From Monoplex corrugatus (lineage: Eukaryota; Mollusca; Gastropoda; Littorinimorpha; Ranellidae), in contig CM060307.1 of the NCBI GenBank assembly GCA_030674185.1, positions 52,609,075-52,673,074 on the forward strand: a stretch of 64,000 nt of DNA, in the 5' to 3' direction. The notes beneath the pieces are model-generated. The model made no database searches, was not told where the DNA came from, and worked only from the letters and a program-made list of their open reading frames with translations. Shown piece by piece: positions 1-11,835 of this stretch (its first letter is position 1; each line of letters starts with the position of its first letter). Both the position numbers and the translations under genes were made by a program.

Positions 1-352
1 AATTTTCTACAGCTGTGTCTGCCTGTGCCCAGTGTTAGGTGGAGACAAGTATTGCACTGCGAGAGACGCTCAGTATATCCTCAGTGCAGCCTTTATTTTA
101 TTTTAGTTTACTTACTTATCTTTTTGTTCTGATTTTGTTTTGTTTTTCTCTGAAGACTGACAGTGTGTATACCTGTAGTCAGTCTTGGCTGAACTGTCAA
201 GAAAAAAAACAGACTCTGCACTGTTACATTTTGTTTTCATCAGTGTATAATATCATTGTTCACACTTTGTATTAGGGGTAGACCAATTTTTTTTTTCTAC
301 CCTCTCTTCATATATTTCACTTCAGCGTGCAGACGCAGTGTTGAAATCACCA
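1..352 (+). other. Upstream flank / possible 5' UTR of LINE-1
   Basis: T-rich non-coding sequence directly upstream of the long LINE ORF. It may be the element's 5' UTR, but the 5' boundary cannot be fixed because the window begins here and no target duplication is visible. No promoter motif can be supported. Confidence 0.35.
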
Positions 353-3181
353 ATGACCACATTCACTCGAAAAAAACAGGATCTGCGTGTTGGTCATGTT
401 AATGTCTATCATCTCCAAAACAAAGTATCAGACCTGTGCGTGTTCCTACACAAACAAAATTATTACCATTTGTACGGTGTGACCGAGACACGACTAGCAC
501 CTCATATTACAGATGAAGCTATAGCAATCCCAGACTATTCTGTAATCAGGCGAGATCCCTCATGCCATGGAGAAACTGGAGTTGCGCTTTACATCCACCG
601 AGATATTCAACAAATAACCAACAGACGTTATGACTTAGAAACCAAAGAAGTTGAATGTATCTGGGTGGAGCTAAAGCCTTCTGCAACAACTCCACCTTTA
701 CTTATCGGTATTTTATATAGAAATCCCAGGAGCACATACGAATGGCATGACCACTTTCTAAAGATGATGGACAAATTGTGTCAACGACATACAGACATTC
801 TAATGTTAGGTGACTTTAATTTTGACCTACTCACTCCACAACCCGCATGGCAGTCAACGACCACCCTGGTTGGCCTAAAACAATTAATCAAAGATCCAAC
901 AAGAATCACAGCAACATCAGAAACACTCTTAGATCATATCTATACAAACAAACCAGAGGCAATAATTAATGCAGCTGTAGATGATTTAAGCATAAGTGAT
1001 CATCAACCTGTAAACTGCACCTGGTCAGCCAAAGTTCAAAAAATAAAAAAGAATAATCATACATGTATAACATATAGATCATTCAAACACTTTGATGAGG
1101 ATGCATTCCTCTCTGATCTTGGTAGAGTAGAGTTCAGTAGTGTGTTTAGTACTAGTAATCCTAACGAAGCCCTAGACATTTGGTACAACTTGTTCACGAC
1201 TGTCCTAAATAAACATGCCCCACTACGACGGAAAAGAGTAAAGCATCCAACAATGCCCCCATGGCTGTCAACAGACATTATCAATGCGATGTCATTACGA
1301 GATAAACTCAAGAAAGAAAAACGCTTCATTGAATACAAAACGATGCGTAATAAGGTAAAATCAATGGTCCGTCAAGCCAAGAAGTCTCTCTTTGATCGAC
1401 TGGTAAAAAACAATAAAGATGTATCATCACTATGGAGAGCAATGAACTTAGTTATTAAGGGAAGTGGGAAAAAGCTCCCAGGCACGCCTCTCAGTTTCAC
1501 AGCAAACAAATTCAATGATCATTTTCTGTCAGTATCAGAACTACTAACCCGTCCTATTTCTAACTGTGATCAATATGTCCCCTCTGAAAATCTGATTAAC
1601 TTTTGCAAAGAGAGGACCAATAATACAAGTTCATTTAGTATTCCCAGTATAGCAGTCCATGAAACTGGAATGTATATAAATAAAATGAATAATAAAAAAT
1701 CATCAGGACCAGATGAAATCAGTCCCAAAATACTAAAACTGTGTCTGCCCTACATCACGGAACCACTTACATATATTTACAACATCAGCATAAAAAACAA
1801 CGTATTCCCCAGAGCTCTAAAACAGGCCAAAGTTGTACCCTTACCAAAAACAAAAGATCTTTCACAAATAAATAATTACAGGCCAATTTCTCTTCTCTCT
1901 GTCCTGTCAAAGCCTTTAGAAAAACATATCCATAAACATCTTTCAGACTACCTGGAAACCAAAAGTATTCTTCACCCACTGCAATCTGGTTTCCGTCAGA
2001 ACCACTCTTGTCATACAGCCCTAACACGGCTTGCTGACACCTGGTTATTAGCCATGAATGACTGCAAATTAACTGGAGCAGTATTTCTAGACTTTAAAAA
2101 GGCTTTTGATCTCGTTGATCATGATATCTTACTAGCTAAATTACGAACGTACCTTGCCAACGACTCAACAGTTTCATTTTTCAATTCCTACTTTCATGAA
2201 CGCAAACAAAAAGTACATCTTAATGGATCATATTCATCCGAGGGTCATGTGAAATGTGGCGTTCCTCAAGGATCAATCTTAGGACCCATTCTGTTTTCTG
2301 TATTCATAAATGACTTACCACTTCATATATCTGATCCCACAGTTCACTGTGATATGTTCGCTGATGACGGAACAATCCATACACAAGACACAAGCATAGC
2401 GACTGTAAACACACGTTTACAAAAGAGCCTAAATGAAATTTCTGATTGGTGTGCTAAAAACGCCATGGCTTTGAACCCTACGAAAACTGAATGTATGGTT
2501 ATATGCACACGCCAAAAACGGCAGCTTGGCCCTCTGTCACTCAATCTGTCTTTGAGAGGTAATTCTATTGCACAAATACCTGAACACCGTCTACTGGGAG
2601 TTCTCATTGATCATAATCTTACCTGGCAAAACCACATTGATTATTTATGCAGGATTATCTCCAAGAACTTATTTATTCTGTCCAAATTAAGATATCTAAC
2701 AGATACAAACACACGCCAATTATTTTATAATGCTCATATTAAATCGCACATAGATTATGCCTCTACACTGTGGGATAGCTCATGTGAAGTTCATCTAAAA
2801 AAATTGAACACCTTACATAGGAGGGCAGCAAAACTTATCATGCCAGATCCCACTTTAACAACAGATGAAAAACTTAAACAGTTAGGAATCCTCCCTCTAA
2901 AGTCACACTTAATGTTCAATAAAGGTATCACAATGTTTAAAGTATCAAAAAGGAATGTTCCGCAATATCTTCTCAATTTGTTTAATCAGAATGTGCGATC
3001 ATACTCAAACTCAAGACAAAATCAATTCAAAATTATCCGTCCAAGAATTGACATATATAAAAATAGTTTATCGTTTTCTGGTGCACAACTATGGAACACC
3101 CTCCCCCCAAATATCACAAACACTCAATCACTCTCTTCCTTCAAAGTTACTTTATTTAAATACCTTACGTCAGTGTCGTAG
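353..3181 (+). CDS. Non-LTR retrotransposon ORF2: APE endonuclease plus reverse transcriptase (LINE-1, CR1/Jockey-like)
   Basis: An uninterrupted ORF of 942 codons from the first ATG in frame (a GTG at 338 is in frame but unlikely in a eukaryote). The N-terminal ~230 residues are an apurinic-like endonuclease that would nick target DNA for target-primed reverse transcription: GDFNFD lies near residue 153 and the terminal SDHQPVN motif near 215. The central RT has FLDFKKAFDLVDHD near 580, the GVPQGSILGP turn near 635 and an FADD catalytic box near 668 in place of YADD. The C-terminal region carries the usual LINE 'thumb' tail. The INDLP segment after GVPQG suggests CR1/Jockey-type rather than L2. 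No ORF1 is visible. Intactness implies recent activity. It is the only copy of this family here. Confidence 0.9.
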   Translation: MTTFTRKKQDLRVGHVNVYHLQNKVSDLCVFLHKQNYYHLYGVTETRLAPHITDEAIAIPDYSVIRRDPSCHGETGVALYIHRDIQQITNRRYDLETKEVECIWVELKPSATTPPLLIGILYRNPRSTYEWHDHFLKMMDKLCQRHTDILMLGDFNFDLLTPQPAWQSTTTLVGLKQLIKDPTRITATSETLLDHIYTNKPEAIINAAVDDLSISDHQPVNCTWSAKVQKIKKNNHTCITYRSFKHFDEDAFLSDLGRVEFSSVFSTSNPNEALDIWYNLFTTVLNKHAPLRRKRVKHPTMPPWLSTDIINAMSLRDKLKKEKRFIEYKTMRNKVKSMVRQAKKSLFDRLVKNNKDVSSLWRAMNLVIKGSGKKLPGTPLSFTANKFNDHFLSVSELLTRPISNCDQYVPSENLINFCKERTNNTSSFSIPSIAVHETGMYINKMNNKKSSGPDEISPKILKLCLPYITEPLTYIYNISIKNNVFPRALKQAKVVPLPKTKDLSQINNYRPISLLSVLSKPLEKHIHKHLSDYLETKSILHPLQSGFRQNHSCHTALTRLADTWLLAMNDCKLTGAVFLDFKKAFDLVDHDILLAKLRTYLANDSTVSFFNSYFHERKQKVHLNGSYSSEGHVKCGVPQGSILGPILFSVFINDLPLHISDPTVHCDMFADDGTIHTQDTSIATVNTRLQKSLNEISDWCAKNAMALNPTKTECMVICTRQKRQLGPLSLNLSLRGNSIAQIPEHRLLGVLIDHNLTWQNHIDYLCRIISKNLFILSKLRYLTDTNTRQLFYNAHIKSHIDYASTLWDSSCEVHLKKLNTLHRRAAKLIMPDPTLTTDEKLKQLGILPLKSHLMFNKGITMFKVSKRNVPQYLLNLFNQNVRSYSNSRQNQFKIIRPRIDIYKNSLSFSGAQLWNTLPPNITNTQSLSSFKVTLFKYLTSVS

Positions 3182-3238
3182 ATTACCTCAGTTAGCAACA
3201 ATAACGTCAGCTGCCTTTCAACCTATGACATCTAATCT

Positions 3239-3291
<53 letters not shown>

Positions 3292-3295
3292 TGTG

Positions 3296-3352
<57 letters not shown>

Positions 3353-3480
3353 CACAATGATAATTCGTGTTTTTTTTTTTTTTTTTTTTTTTTTTTTCTT
3401 TTTTTCTCTCTTTAACATTATTGATATTTTAACAGTTCAAACTGCCAACCAGTATTTATTTCTGTATTATATACGATGAT
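3182..3480 (+). repeat. 3' tail of LINE-1 with (TG)n and poly-T
   Basis: About 60 bp of ordinary sequence follows the stop codon, then (TG)n with one interruption (3245-3349), then a T-run (about 3370-3397). The (TG)n may be part of the element's 3' UTR, as it clearly is in the L2-B family elsewhere in the window. Confidence 0.7.
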
Positions 3481-4456
3481 TTGTTGATGACTCTATGACG
3501 TGTTTGATTCTGTCTTGCTTCTTCTTTATTTCTCATTGCCTTTGTTCATTTTGTTTGTTTGTTTGTTTTTTGCTTTGCTTGTTTGCCCATCTTATCTGTT
3601 AGCCATATTGTCTGTTTGTTTGGTTGGCTCTTATCTGCTGTCTGTATTTGTCACTTTTCTCCAACTGTTATCCGTATCATGCTTGTATCTCTCTTCTCCT
3701 ATCAAGAAAAACGGCGCTTGATTATGGTTATTATTCTTGATTTATTTATGTCTTATTACATGAATTATTGATTTGTTTACACATGTATGATATTTCTATT
3801 ATAGCCTACATATGCGTTTATCATTACTGTAATTTCCTATTGTCGAAAGTAACATTTACTTTATTTATCTATCTATACATTTGTCTATTTGACTTCATAT
3901 CATCTGTTGATTTTCTGTCTCCTGTAGAATTTTATGTGTTTATGCCTTCAATCGACCCAATGTTTGCTACCCCCCCCCCCTTTTTTTTTCTTTTTTTTTC
4001 CCTCTAATCATCCTTCTGAACTGCTCTTTTTTCTACCTCCATTTATTATCTTTGGGTTTAGTAGCAGTAGTAGTAGTAGTAGTAGTGGTAGTAGTGGTAA
4101 TTGTTGTTTGTAACAGTGTTAATATTTTTTGTGTGTAATCAGAAAATTGATTTCATCTTCTTTGATTTAATTGTAAGAACATTAGTCTATTTGACGCTTG
4201 ATTTATCTTCTATAAATTTGTCACATGTAATGTTTCTTCTCCCTCTATTTCATTTTATTTTGTTTTATCTTATTACTATTTTGTTTACTGTGTTTTCCTC
4301 TCCTCCTCCTCCTCTTCCTTCTTCTTCTTCCTCTTCTTCGTCTTATTTTTTATTAATATCACTATCAACATTATCTTTCTTTCTTTATTTACTTATCATT
4401 ATCTACCTGCTCATCTGTCTATCTATCTGTCTATACTATCTACCTCTCTCTCTCTT

Positions 4457-4511
<55 letters not shown>

Positions 4512-4714
4512 CCTATCTCTAAGTGGTGACTGTACGTTTGTTGATTTCATTGTATCTTAATTTTAGTATTCAACATGTATTTTCCTTAAGCTGTATTTGT
4601 TACTGTAAACAAATGTCATGTGTATAGAATAGCAACGGCAAGTTTGAAAAATGGCTTCTAGCCAATAGCTTTTACCGTTGAAAAATAAAGCATCATTGTC
4701 ATTGTCATTGTCAT
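3481..4714. repeat. T-rich low-complexity stretch with short microsatellites
   Basis: No gene is recognised. The plus strand is strongly T/pyrimidine-rich. It contains a poly-C/poly-T block near 3970, (GTA)n near 4062-4095 and (TATC)n at about 4459-4512. Its open frames are hydrophobic L/F/S/Y strings typical of T-rich DNA. Confidence 0.7.
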
Positions 4715-5816
4715 TGCCTCCATCAAGACTGTCTCGTTTGTTTTCTTTGCTGTCCATGGAACTCTCAACATTCTTCTGAGAAACCACATCTCGGCTACCT
4801 CTATCCTGCTCTGGCTTTGCTTGCTGACTGTCCACGCCTTACATCCGTACAACAGTATTGGTTCTATATAACATTCAAGGACTCTCCTTCTGATGTTAAT
4901 TGATAGGCATTTGTTGGTAAGAATGCTTGTCATCTTCTTGAATGCTGTTTTGGCTTGGCCGATTCTGCCAGCTATTTCCGATGTGCATCTGCCGTCTGAT
5001 GAAATGACCGTTCCCAGGTATTTGAACTTATTAACCTGTGTCAAGGTTGTGCCATTTGCTGTTATTTCGCATGAGGGGATTTCATGTTTTTTACTGATCA
5101 CCATGACTTCAGTCTTCCTGCTGTTTAGTTCCAAGCCCTTACCTTTGCTTTCTGTTTCTAGTATATTCACAAGGTTTTGTAGGTCCCTTTCATTTTCTGC
5201 AATTAGCACGGTGTCATCTGCGTACCGAATGTTGTTTATCATTTTCCCTCCAACCTTTAAACCAGGGTCTTCTTCTAGGTTTCTCATGATGTTTTCGCTA
5301 TATAGTGAAAACAGACCTGGTGACAAAACACAACGCTGTCTGACTCCTCTTTTGATGTTTTGAAAAGAGTTTATATTGTTTTCTATTCTCATTGCAGCTG
5401 TTTGTTCCCAGTACATATTCCTGATTATTCGTAGATCTTTTCCATCGACATTGAGTCTGTCCAGTTGGTTGATCAATTCTTTATGTCATACCCGATCGAA
5501 AGCCTTGGTATAGTCAACAAAGCATAAGTACAAATCCTTATTCATCTCAATTGACCTCTCTATGATAGTTCTTAGGATGTATATGGCATTAATAGTTCCT
5601 TTCCCCTCCACAAATCCACACTGTTCTTCTGCTATTTCTCTTTTGATTCTATTCCTTGTTCTCATCATGATTATTCTTAACAGGATTTTTGTTACATGAC
5701 TCATCAAACTGATTGTGCGATGGAGTTCGCATTCTATAGCCCCAGTCTTCTTTGGAAGTGCAATGAAAATTGATTTTGACATATCTTTGGGGATTTTTCC
5801 AGTGTCATAAATTTCA
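4715..5816 (-). pseudogene. RTE-type LINE fragment (RTE-A copy 1), reverse transcriptase region
   Basis: Minus-strand coding remnant running from the motif KSIFIALPKKTGAIE through AFDRV, the YADDTVLIAEN catalytic box and the C-terminal WTAKKTNETVLMEA, where it stops abruptly against an AATGAC-type hexamer repeat. Both ends are missing. A break near 5480 splits the frame. RTE assignment rests on shared sequence with the window copies that retain the endonuclease half (16.9-20.8 and 58.4-60.8 kb). It abuts copy 2 head to head at 5816/5817. Confidence 0.85.
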
Positions 5817-6466
5817 TGGTAATCGATGTAAAAAAGAAAAAGACATCCTCTAATACAAAATAACAGCAAATGGAACAACACTGAGACATATGGTAAGTTT
5901 AAATATCTGGGAGCAGTCATCTCACTAGACAGCAGATTCACGTTAGAAATTCCAGCAGAATTGGCTGAGTTGAATTAGTATTCAATAAAGTAAAAAGCAT
6001 TCTTAACAACAAATTACCATCAATTAACATCAGGAAGAGAGTTCTTCACTGTTGTATAGAACCAATAGTATTGTACGGCGAAGCCTGGACAATCAACACG
6101 CAAAGTCAGAACAAGATTGAGCCAACTGAAATGTGGTTTCTAAAAAAAACGTTAAGAGTTCCATGGACAGCAAAGAAAACAAACGAGACAATGTTGAAAG
6201 AAGCAAATCCAAAAGAACATTACTGAAGAAGATTAGGGAAAGACATGCAACATTTATAGGACGTTTTATGAGGGAAGAGAAATTTAAGCGCCTAGTCACA
6301 ACAGGAAAGCCAGAGAGAAAAGAGGGCACCAGGTAGACCCAGGAAGAAATAATTAGACAGTTCTGCAAAGTGACTGGGAACAGAAAGGGTATGAAATATT
6401 CTTGCAGAAACTAAAGATGGATTCGTCTGGAAGGTTGTGATTGCAAAGGCCATGTGGCATGGCACA
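5817..6466 (+). pseudogene. RTE-A copy 2, diverged 3' fragment
   Basis: Plus-strand remnant covering the region after the RT catalytic box to the 3' end, finishing in a GATGATAATGATGATG tail typical of this family. It is more diverged than copy 1 and has several frame breaks; a 67-codon stretch (6133-6336) stays open. It overlaps in content with copy 1, so the two are separate insertions. Confidence 0.75.
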
Positions 6467-6825
6467 TGATGATAATGATGATGTGGAGATTATCTAAAGT
6501 CCCAGTGACACTAGGGCAAAGAGCGGTTCACTACCAGAGTATGGCTGAATTCTTAATGAAAGTTGTAAAATGCTGTCCAAGTTTTAAAAAATATCCTCTA
6601 ACTCGTGGCTTTTACTAATGATGTTCTCATTCGCTTGGTACATCCAAAGTTGGTTGTAGATTGGTTATTGTGCATGTGGCCCATGAAGAAGTTGGCAAAA
6701 GTCGGGGACACTCGTAAACCACTCACGAGGTAGATGTGAATAGTTTTCGAGCGTTATACAACCCGTAGTGACTCGACCGTCGCCAAGACATCGTGGGTGT
6801 CGGCGATCACGACGAGTTTAATTAA
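6467..6825. other. Unassigned stretch
   Basis: No gene is recognised. The part from about 6690 is rich in short CGAC/GTCG/ACTCG words, which continue after the MITE to about 7230. A TTAA at 6822-6825 is the left target duplication of the MITE. Confidence 0.4.
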
Positions 6826-7012
6826 ACCTTTGACTCCCGCAACCTATCCATCAACTACAAAAACTGAACCCTTTAATTCTCTCACCCTATCCGCCAGCTT
6901 CCTGCAGGAAAGCTGGTGGACTGGGTAAGGGAGTCAGAAGGTTTAAATTTTTGCTTTGCCAGCATGGTCAACAATGTAGGATGCTGGTGGACAGGGTGCG
7001 GGAGTCAAAGGG
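6826..7012. mobile_element. Short TTAA-flanked MITE, copy 1
   Basis: 187 bp between TTAA sites (6822-6825 and 7013-7016). The ends are inverted repeats: ACCTTTGACTCCCGC on the left, and the complement of CCCTTTGACTCCCGCACCC on the right. A second internal palindrome is centred on CTTCCTGCAGGAAAGC, so the whole element can fold back. TTAA duplication plus a CCCTTTG-type terminus fits piggyBac-derived MITEs. The same element occurs at 32,082-32,277 and as pieces at 31,964 and 32,383. Confidence 0.75.
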
Positions 7013-8015
7013 TTAAGAGTACTGCGACTAGTCATCTTAATTCGTGACAGTCGTATATAACTCGTGAAAGTCGCGAAGTAGTCTTGTATGTAGTAACGAT
7101 GACTTTTCGAGTGATCGCCCACCGTTTCTATCGCTGTGTGAATTTGCCGAACAGTACCCACGAATGTCACGAGCGAAATTCGACTGACGCGAGCTAAACG
7201 CAAATAATGTCGGAGCGACAAAAAAGATCTTCCCGAATGGTTACAGACTGTGGTTTCTGAGGGAGTTGTCATGTCACTGATCGTACCTGAGGCTAGGATC
7301 AATCAACCAGAGACAAGAGAAATAAAGAAAGTGTGGGGAAAACGAACAAACAAACAAACAAATAAAGCAAACAAACAAAAAAGAAGAAAATGGGAAAACA
7401 ATGAAAATGAGACAACATACAGAACAAATAAAAATAATGATAAACACGAAAAAGTGGATAGAAATTAAAAGGAAGATATGGAAAAGAACATCCCACCAAA
7501 AACAGTAAATGTAAACATGACTTTAAAATATCAAAACAAAGAAGGGACATAATGATATAACGCCTTACCAGTATAGGTAGTGTGTGGATATTCTTTCTTT
7601 TGTTTTTTTTTTTCAGTTATATTTTCGTTTTGAATCTCCCCCCCCCCCCCACTTTTTTGTTTGTGTGTGTTGGGGGCATTTCATGGGGGGGGGGGGGGAT
7701 AGATCTTTTTCTGCTTTTCACACATTTATCAAACATGCGAGTTACCATTCAGTTCAACAAGGACACTAACAAAACAGCACACACACACAAAAAACGGAAC
7801 AGTCAAATCTTGGGCTGACATGGCACTGCACCTTCTCTCTGTACACAGAAGACGTGCCAGAGGTAGAAGATCATCTATGGCTTCTCTCTGCACCTGGAGT
7901 AATAAGAGGAAGCCATGCTTGACTTATGACGGGAATCATCGTGCTGATGGGATCACTCTGACTGTCAGATGTACACTGACTGGAGTTGCCAGGAACAAAC
8001 TGATTCATACTCAGG
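7013..8015. other. Unassigned stretch with C/G homopolymer runs
   Basis: No gene is recognised. It contains a CGAC/ACTCG-rich segment (about 7020-7230), an AAAC/AACA-rich segment (7340-7470), a poly-C run near 7641 and a poly-G run near 7686. Short ORFs lack recognisable domains. Confidence 0.5.
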
Positions 8016-8274
8016 AACCAGAAAAAACACGAAAATAGAGTCAGAACGCATATTTAATACAAGACAAGACAGGGCGCTAATTTGAGTGCTCTTCTCCCAC
8101 TGGACGAAGCAGCAGGGAAGTTTCAGTCTTTTTCTCCTAATTTTGTATTTGGTGTTTGTTTGTGACCCTACATTCACGTTTGACAAAGGCCAGTAGGCCG
8201 ACAATTTGCACCTGTCTTGTCTTGTTGTATGAAATACTCGTTCTGACTCTATTTTCGCATTTTTCTGGTTCCTG
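8016..8274. mobile_element. Foldback/inverted-repeat element (~75-bp arms)
   Basis: The left arm (about 8016-8095, GGAACCAGAAAAA...AATAGAGTCAGAACG...GACAAGACAGG) recurs as its reverse complement in the right arm (about 8195-8274), with a loop of about 100 bp. Mismatches and small gaps are present. No target duplication was identified. It could be a MITE or a locally generated inverted duplication. Confidence 0.55.
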
Positions 8275-9684
8275 TTTGCTTGAATGCAGGCAGTCGCACT
8301 TGTTTTGGATTTGCTTCATGCTCAATCACTTTCGATCATGTTCGATCTTACAAAGATCTGGAAAAGGTATGCACAGTCGTATTAAGTCGTATGTTTACTC
8401 GTTTTTCAGTCTCGACACTGTCGGAGCATCTGTACAATAGTCGCCTACACTTGTGCGACACTCGCGGAGGTCATGGCCGAGCTGTACACGAATATGAGTG
8501 TCGTAGAGTCCATTTGAAAATAGCATGTGTCCATGGCGACTGTTAAATCGCTCGTGAAGACAGTCGTGTTATACTTTCAAAGGTCAGGGAAAGGATTAGG
8601 TGTTGGGTTTCAGTCCAGTCTTACTTGGGTCAAGAAGAAAAAGAAAATTAAGTACGTATGTCAGTACATTCGCGCACTCCGTCCAAGGCTTGAAGGGGAT
8701 TGGGGGGTGGGGTGGAGAAAAGGGATTCCTTTGTGGTTCACTGGATGATAGCCATTTCTTTTGTATTGTGTTATGTCATGTGATTGATTGTATTGTTGAA
8801 TTATGTTTAATTGTATATGTTCTGCCAAGTGCAACGCGCTTAAGAGCTTGCTTCTTATCCTATTGCTCTGTATAACTCTTTATTGTTATTGTTATAATTA
8901 TCATCATTATTATTATTACTATTATTATCATTATCAGCGTCATCATCATCGCCATTATCATCATCGTCATCATCATCATCATCATCATCAGTATTAACTT
9001 CAAACTCAGAGGAAGGGAGTCCTTAAATAGATGAAGCAAGACCTGAGGGATGTTTCGCGCTTGAGGTAGCACACTCACGCGCTAGCAGCGAGACAGCGAG
9101 TGGTGAGGTCGAAAACGTAACGTGCAATGAAACGGACCGGAGGCGGAAGTAGATTTCAGCGACTGCCATTTTTTACCTCACCGGATGGAACCTGTCAATG
9201 TTACATCGTCTTACCTAGCGTGTACCTTGCCACTCTTGCCGCAAGGTGGAACAATGAAGCGCACTATCCTAGAGTGTCTTGCGAGAACCTCGTCTATAAA
9301 AATAAACAAATTAAAAAATGCACCTCAGAATCAGTAGGAGTCAATGTCACACCACAATTAATATTTAGAGATTCACCTGTTCATCTGTCGGCGACATCAT
9401 TCTTGACGGTAGCCGCTGATGCATGTCCCGTCAGCTGTCTCCATCCCCTTCTGTCTAGAGATTACCATTCAGAAAACTTTCATGCCCACCCCTCCTCCAT
9501 TTTCACTGACGGCAGGTACCTCTGCAACTAGTAACTTGATTTGCCGATAACTTTGAGTTCACAGCAAGCAGCACGGAAACAATACGAAATCTCACCAAAA
9601 CATTCATCGACAACACAGGAGTATATGAGAATGGCAATGAGAAAATACAGCCGTCTACAGCTCAATAAACAGTATTAATGCAGA
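8275..9684. other. Unassigned stretch with (ATT/CAT)n tract
   Basis: No gene is recognised. (ATT)n/(ATC)n trinucleotide tracts run at about 8888-8996. GCGCTTAAGAGCTTG just upstream (near 8831) resembles the end region of CR1/L2-like elements, so this may be an old LINE 3' end. A 134-codon ORF at 9127-9531 has no recognisable domain. Confidence 0.45.
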
Positions 9685-10203
9685 TGCCTTGTTTTTTACT
9701 GATTATCATGACTTCAATCTTCTTGTTATTTAGCTCTGGCCCCTTACTACCGTTTTCTATTTCTATTACATTTTACAAGATTGTGTGGGTCTTCTTGATT
9801 TTCTGCAATTAGAACTGTGTCATCTGCATTACAAAGATTGTTAATCATTTTCCCTCCAAATTTATCCCAGAGCATTCTTCTAGGTTTCTCATGATAGTTT
9901 CGCCGTAAAGTGAAGACAAATCTGGTGACAGAACACATCCCTGCCTAAATCCTCTTTTGATATTTCGAAAGAGCATATATCATTTCTTACTCTGATTGTT
10001 GCTGTTTGTCCCCAATTACTTATTATTCTTATATCTTTTCCTTCAATAGTGAGATTTTCCAGTTGGTTGATCAATTCCTCGTGTTTTACCCGATCAAAAG
10101 GCTTGGTATAATCAACAAAACATAAATAAAAATCCTTATTCAACTCCATTGATCTTTCTACGAGAATTTTTAGGATGTATCAGGCATGCACAATTCCTTT
10201 CCA
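9685..10203 (-). pseudogene. RTE-A copy 3, degenerate internal fragment
   Basis: Minus-strand remnant spanning the AFDRV-like motif (here PFDRV) to just past the catalytic box, which reads NADDTVLIAEN instead of YADD. Frames are broken and both ends are missing. Confidence 0.75.
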
Positions 10204-10412
10204 TCAGCTATTACTAACACTCACACACAAACACACTCACACGCGTGCGCGCGCAGGCACACATACACACACAATATATATATATATAATATATATATTA
10301 TATATATATATGTATAAATATACATATATATATATATACACACATACATATATATATATGTATATATATATATACATATATATATATACATATGAATATT
10401 CACGTTCATTCA
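10204..10412. repeat. Compound (CA)n/(TA)n microsatellite
   Basis: CA-rich sequence followed by a long imperfect (TA)n with TATG/TACA interruptions. Open frames here are repetitive I/Y/T strings. Confidence 0.9.
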
Positions 10413-10990
<578 letters not shown>

Positions 10991-11411
10991 TCAAGCTCGC
11001 TAAGGCTTGAGCTAGAGAAGAAAGACAGAAACAGGCCTATCAGCTCTAACACCCCTTTCTCTAACTAAATAAGGAAATCACTGGACAAAATACATTTACA
11101 CAAATTTTATTTAATCACAAACAACACGACATGACGCATCATTCATACATATCATAAACATATATATAGCATCACTGCGAGGTGGCACCAAGGAAAACGA
11201 CAATGCATTAACACATTTCGAATCCTCAAGGAAAACAGCCTTTAGCAACAACAACAACAAACCAACAAGATTAATGTAGACTATGAGTAAGTACGTTAAT
11301 AATGTTTCTTTTACCAAGCGTAACAACCTGCAGATAATGATCTCAGCAGAAATAGCACGCAGCAGATCTAAGTCCACAGTGTCCTATGTGACCCTATCAC
11401 CACCGTCTGTT
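10991..11411. other. Unassigned stretch
   Basis: No gene, repeat pair or RNA recognised. Moderately A-rich. Confidence 0.4.
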
Positions 11412-11835
11412 CATCATCATCATCATCAGGTGCCTTGCCACATGGCGTTGGCGATTATGGACTTCCATCTGTCTCTATCTCTTGTTGCCTCAGGCATCTC
11501 TTCCACCCTCCCTGTCTTCAGCCACTCTGCAAGTCTGTCTAGTATCTTCTCCCTGGGTCTACCCGGTGCTCTCCTTCCTTCCAGCTTTCCCGTCGTGACC
11601 AGGTGTTCCAATTCCCCTTTCCTCATAAAATGGCCTATAAATATTGCCTGTCTTTTCCTAATCTTCCTTATGAGTGATCTACTTGTGTCTGCCTCCATCA
11701 AGACCTTCTCGTTTGTTTTCTTTGCTGTCCATGGAACTCTCAACATTCTTCTTAGAAACCCCATCTCGGCTGCCTCAATCTTGTTCTGGCTTTGCTTGTT
11801 GACTGTCCACGCCTCGCAACCGTACAACAGAATGC
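11412..11835 (-). pseudogene. RTE-A copy 4, 3' end
   Basis: 5'-truncated minus-strand copy. It is open from YGCEAWTVNKQSQNKIEAAE to the terminal NAMWQGT stop (ORF 11,426-11,827), followed by a (GAT)n tail (CATCATCAT on plus). The terminal GRPREKILD...ATRDRDRWKS block is well preserved. Confidence 0.9.

Noticed and set aside
3500..4529. Runs of hydrophobic ORFs suggesting membrane proteins
   Set aside because: T-rich low-complexity DNA gives F/L/S/Y strings in several frames; there is no consistent start, domain or splice signal.
4715..6466. Single RTE insertion with a 5' inversion (twin priming)
   Set aside because: The two arms overlap by about 150 codons and differ in decay, so two separate insertions fit better.
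9127..9531. 134-codon ORF with several Cys
   Set aside because: No recognisable domain, signal peptide or splice context; surrounding DNA has no other gene signal.
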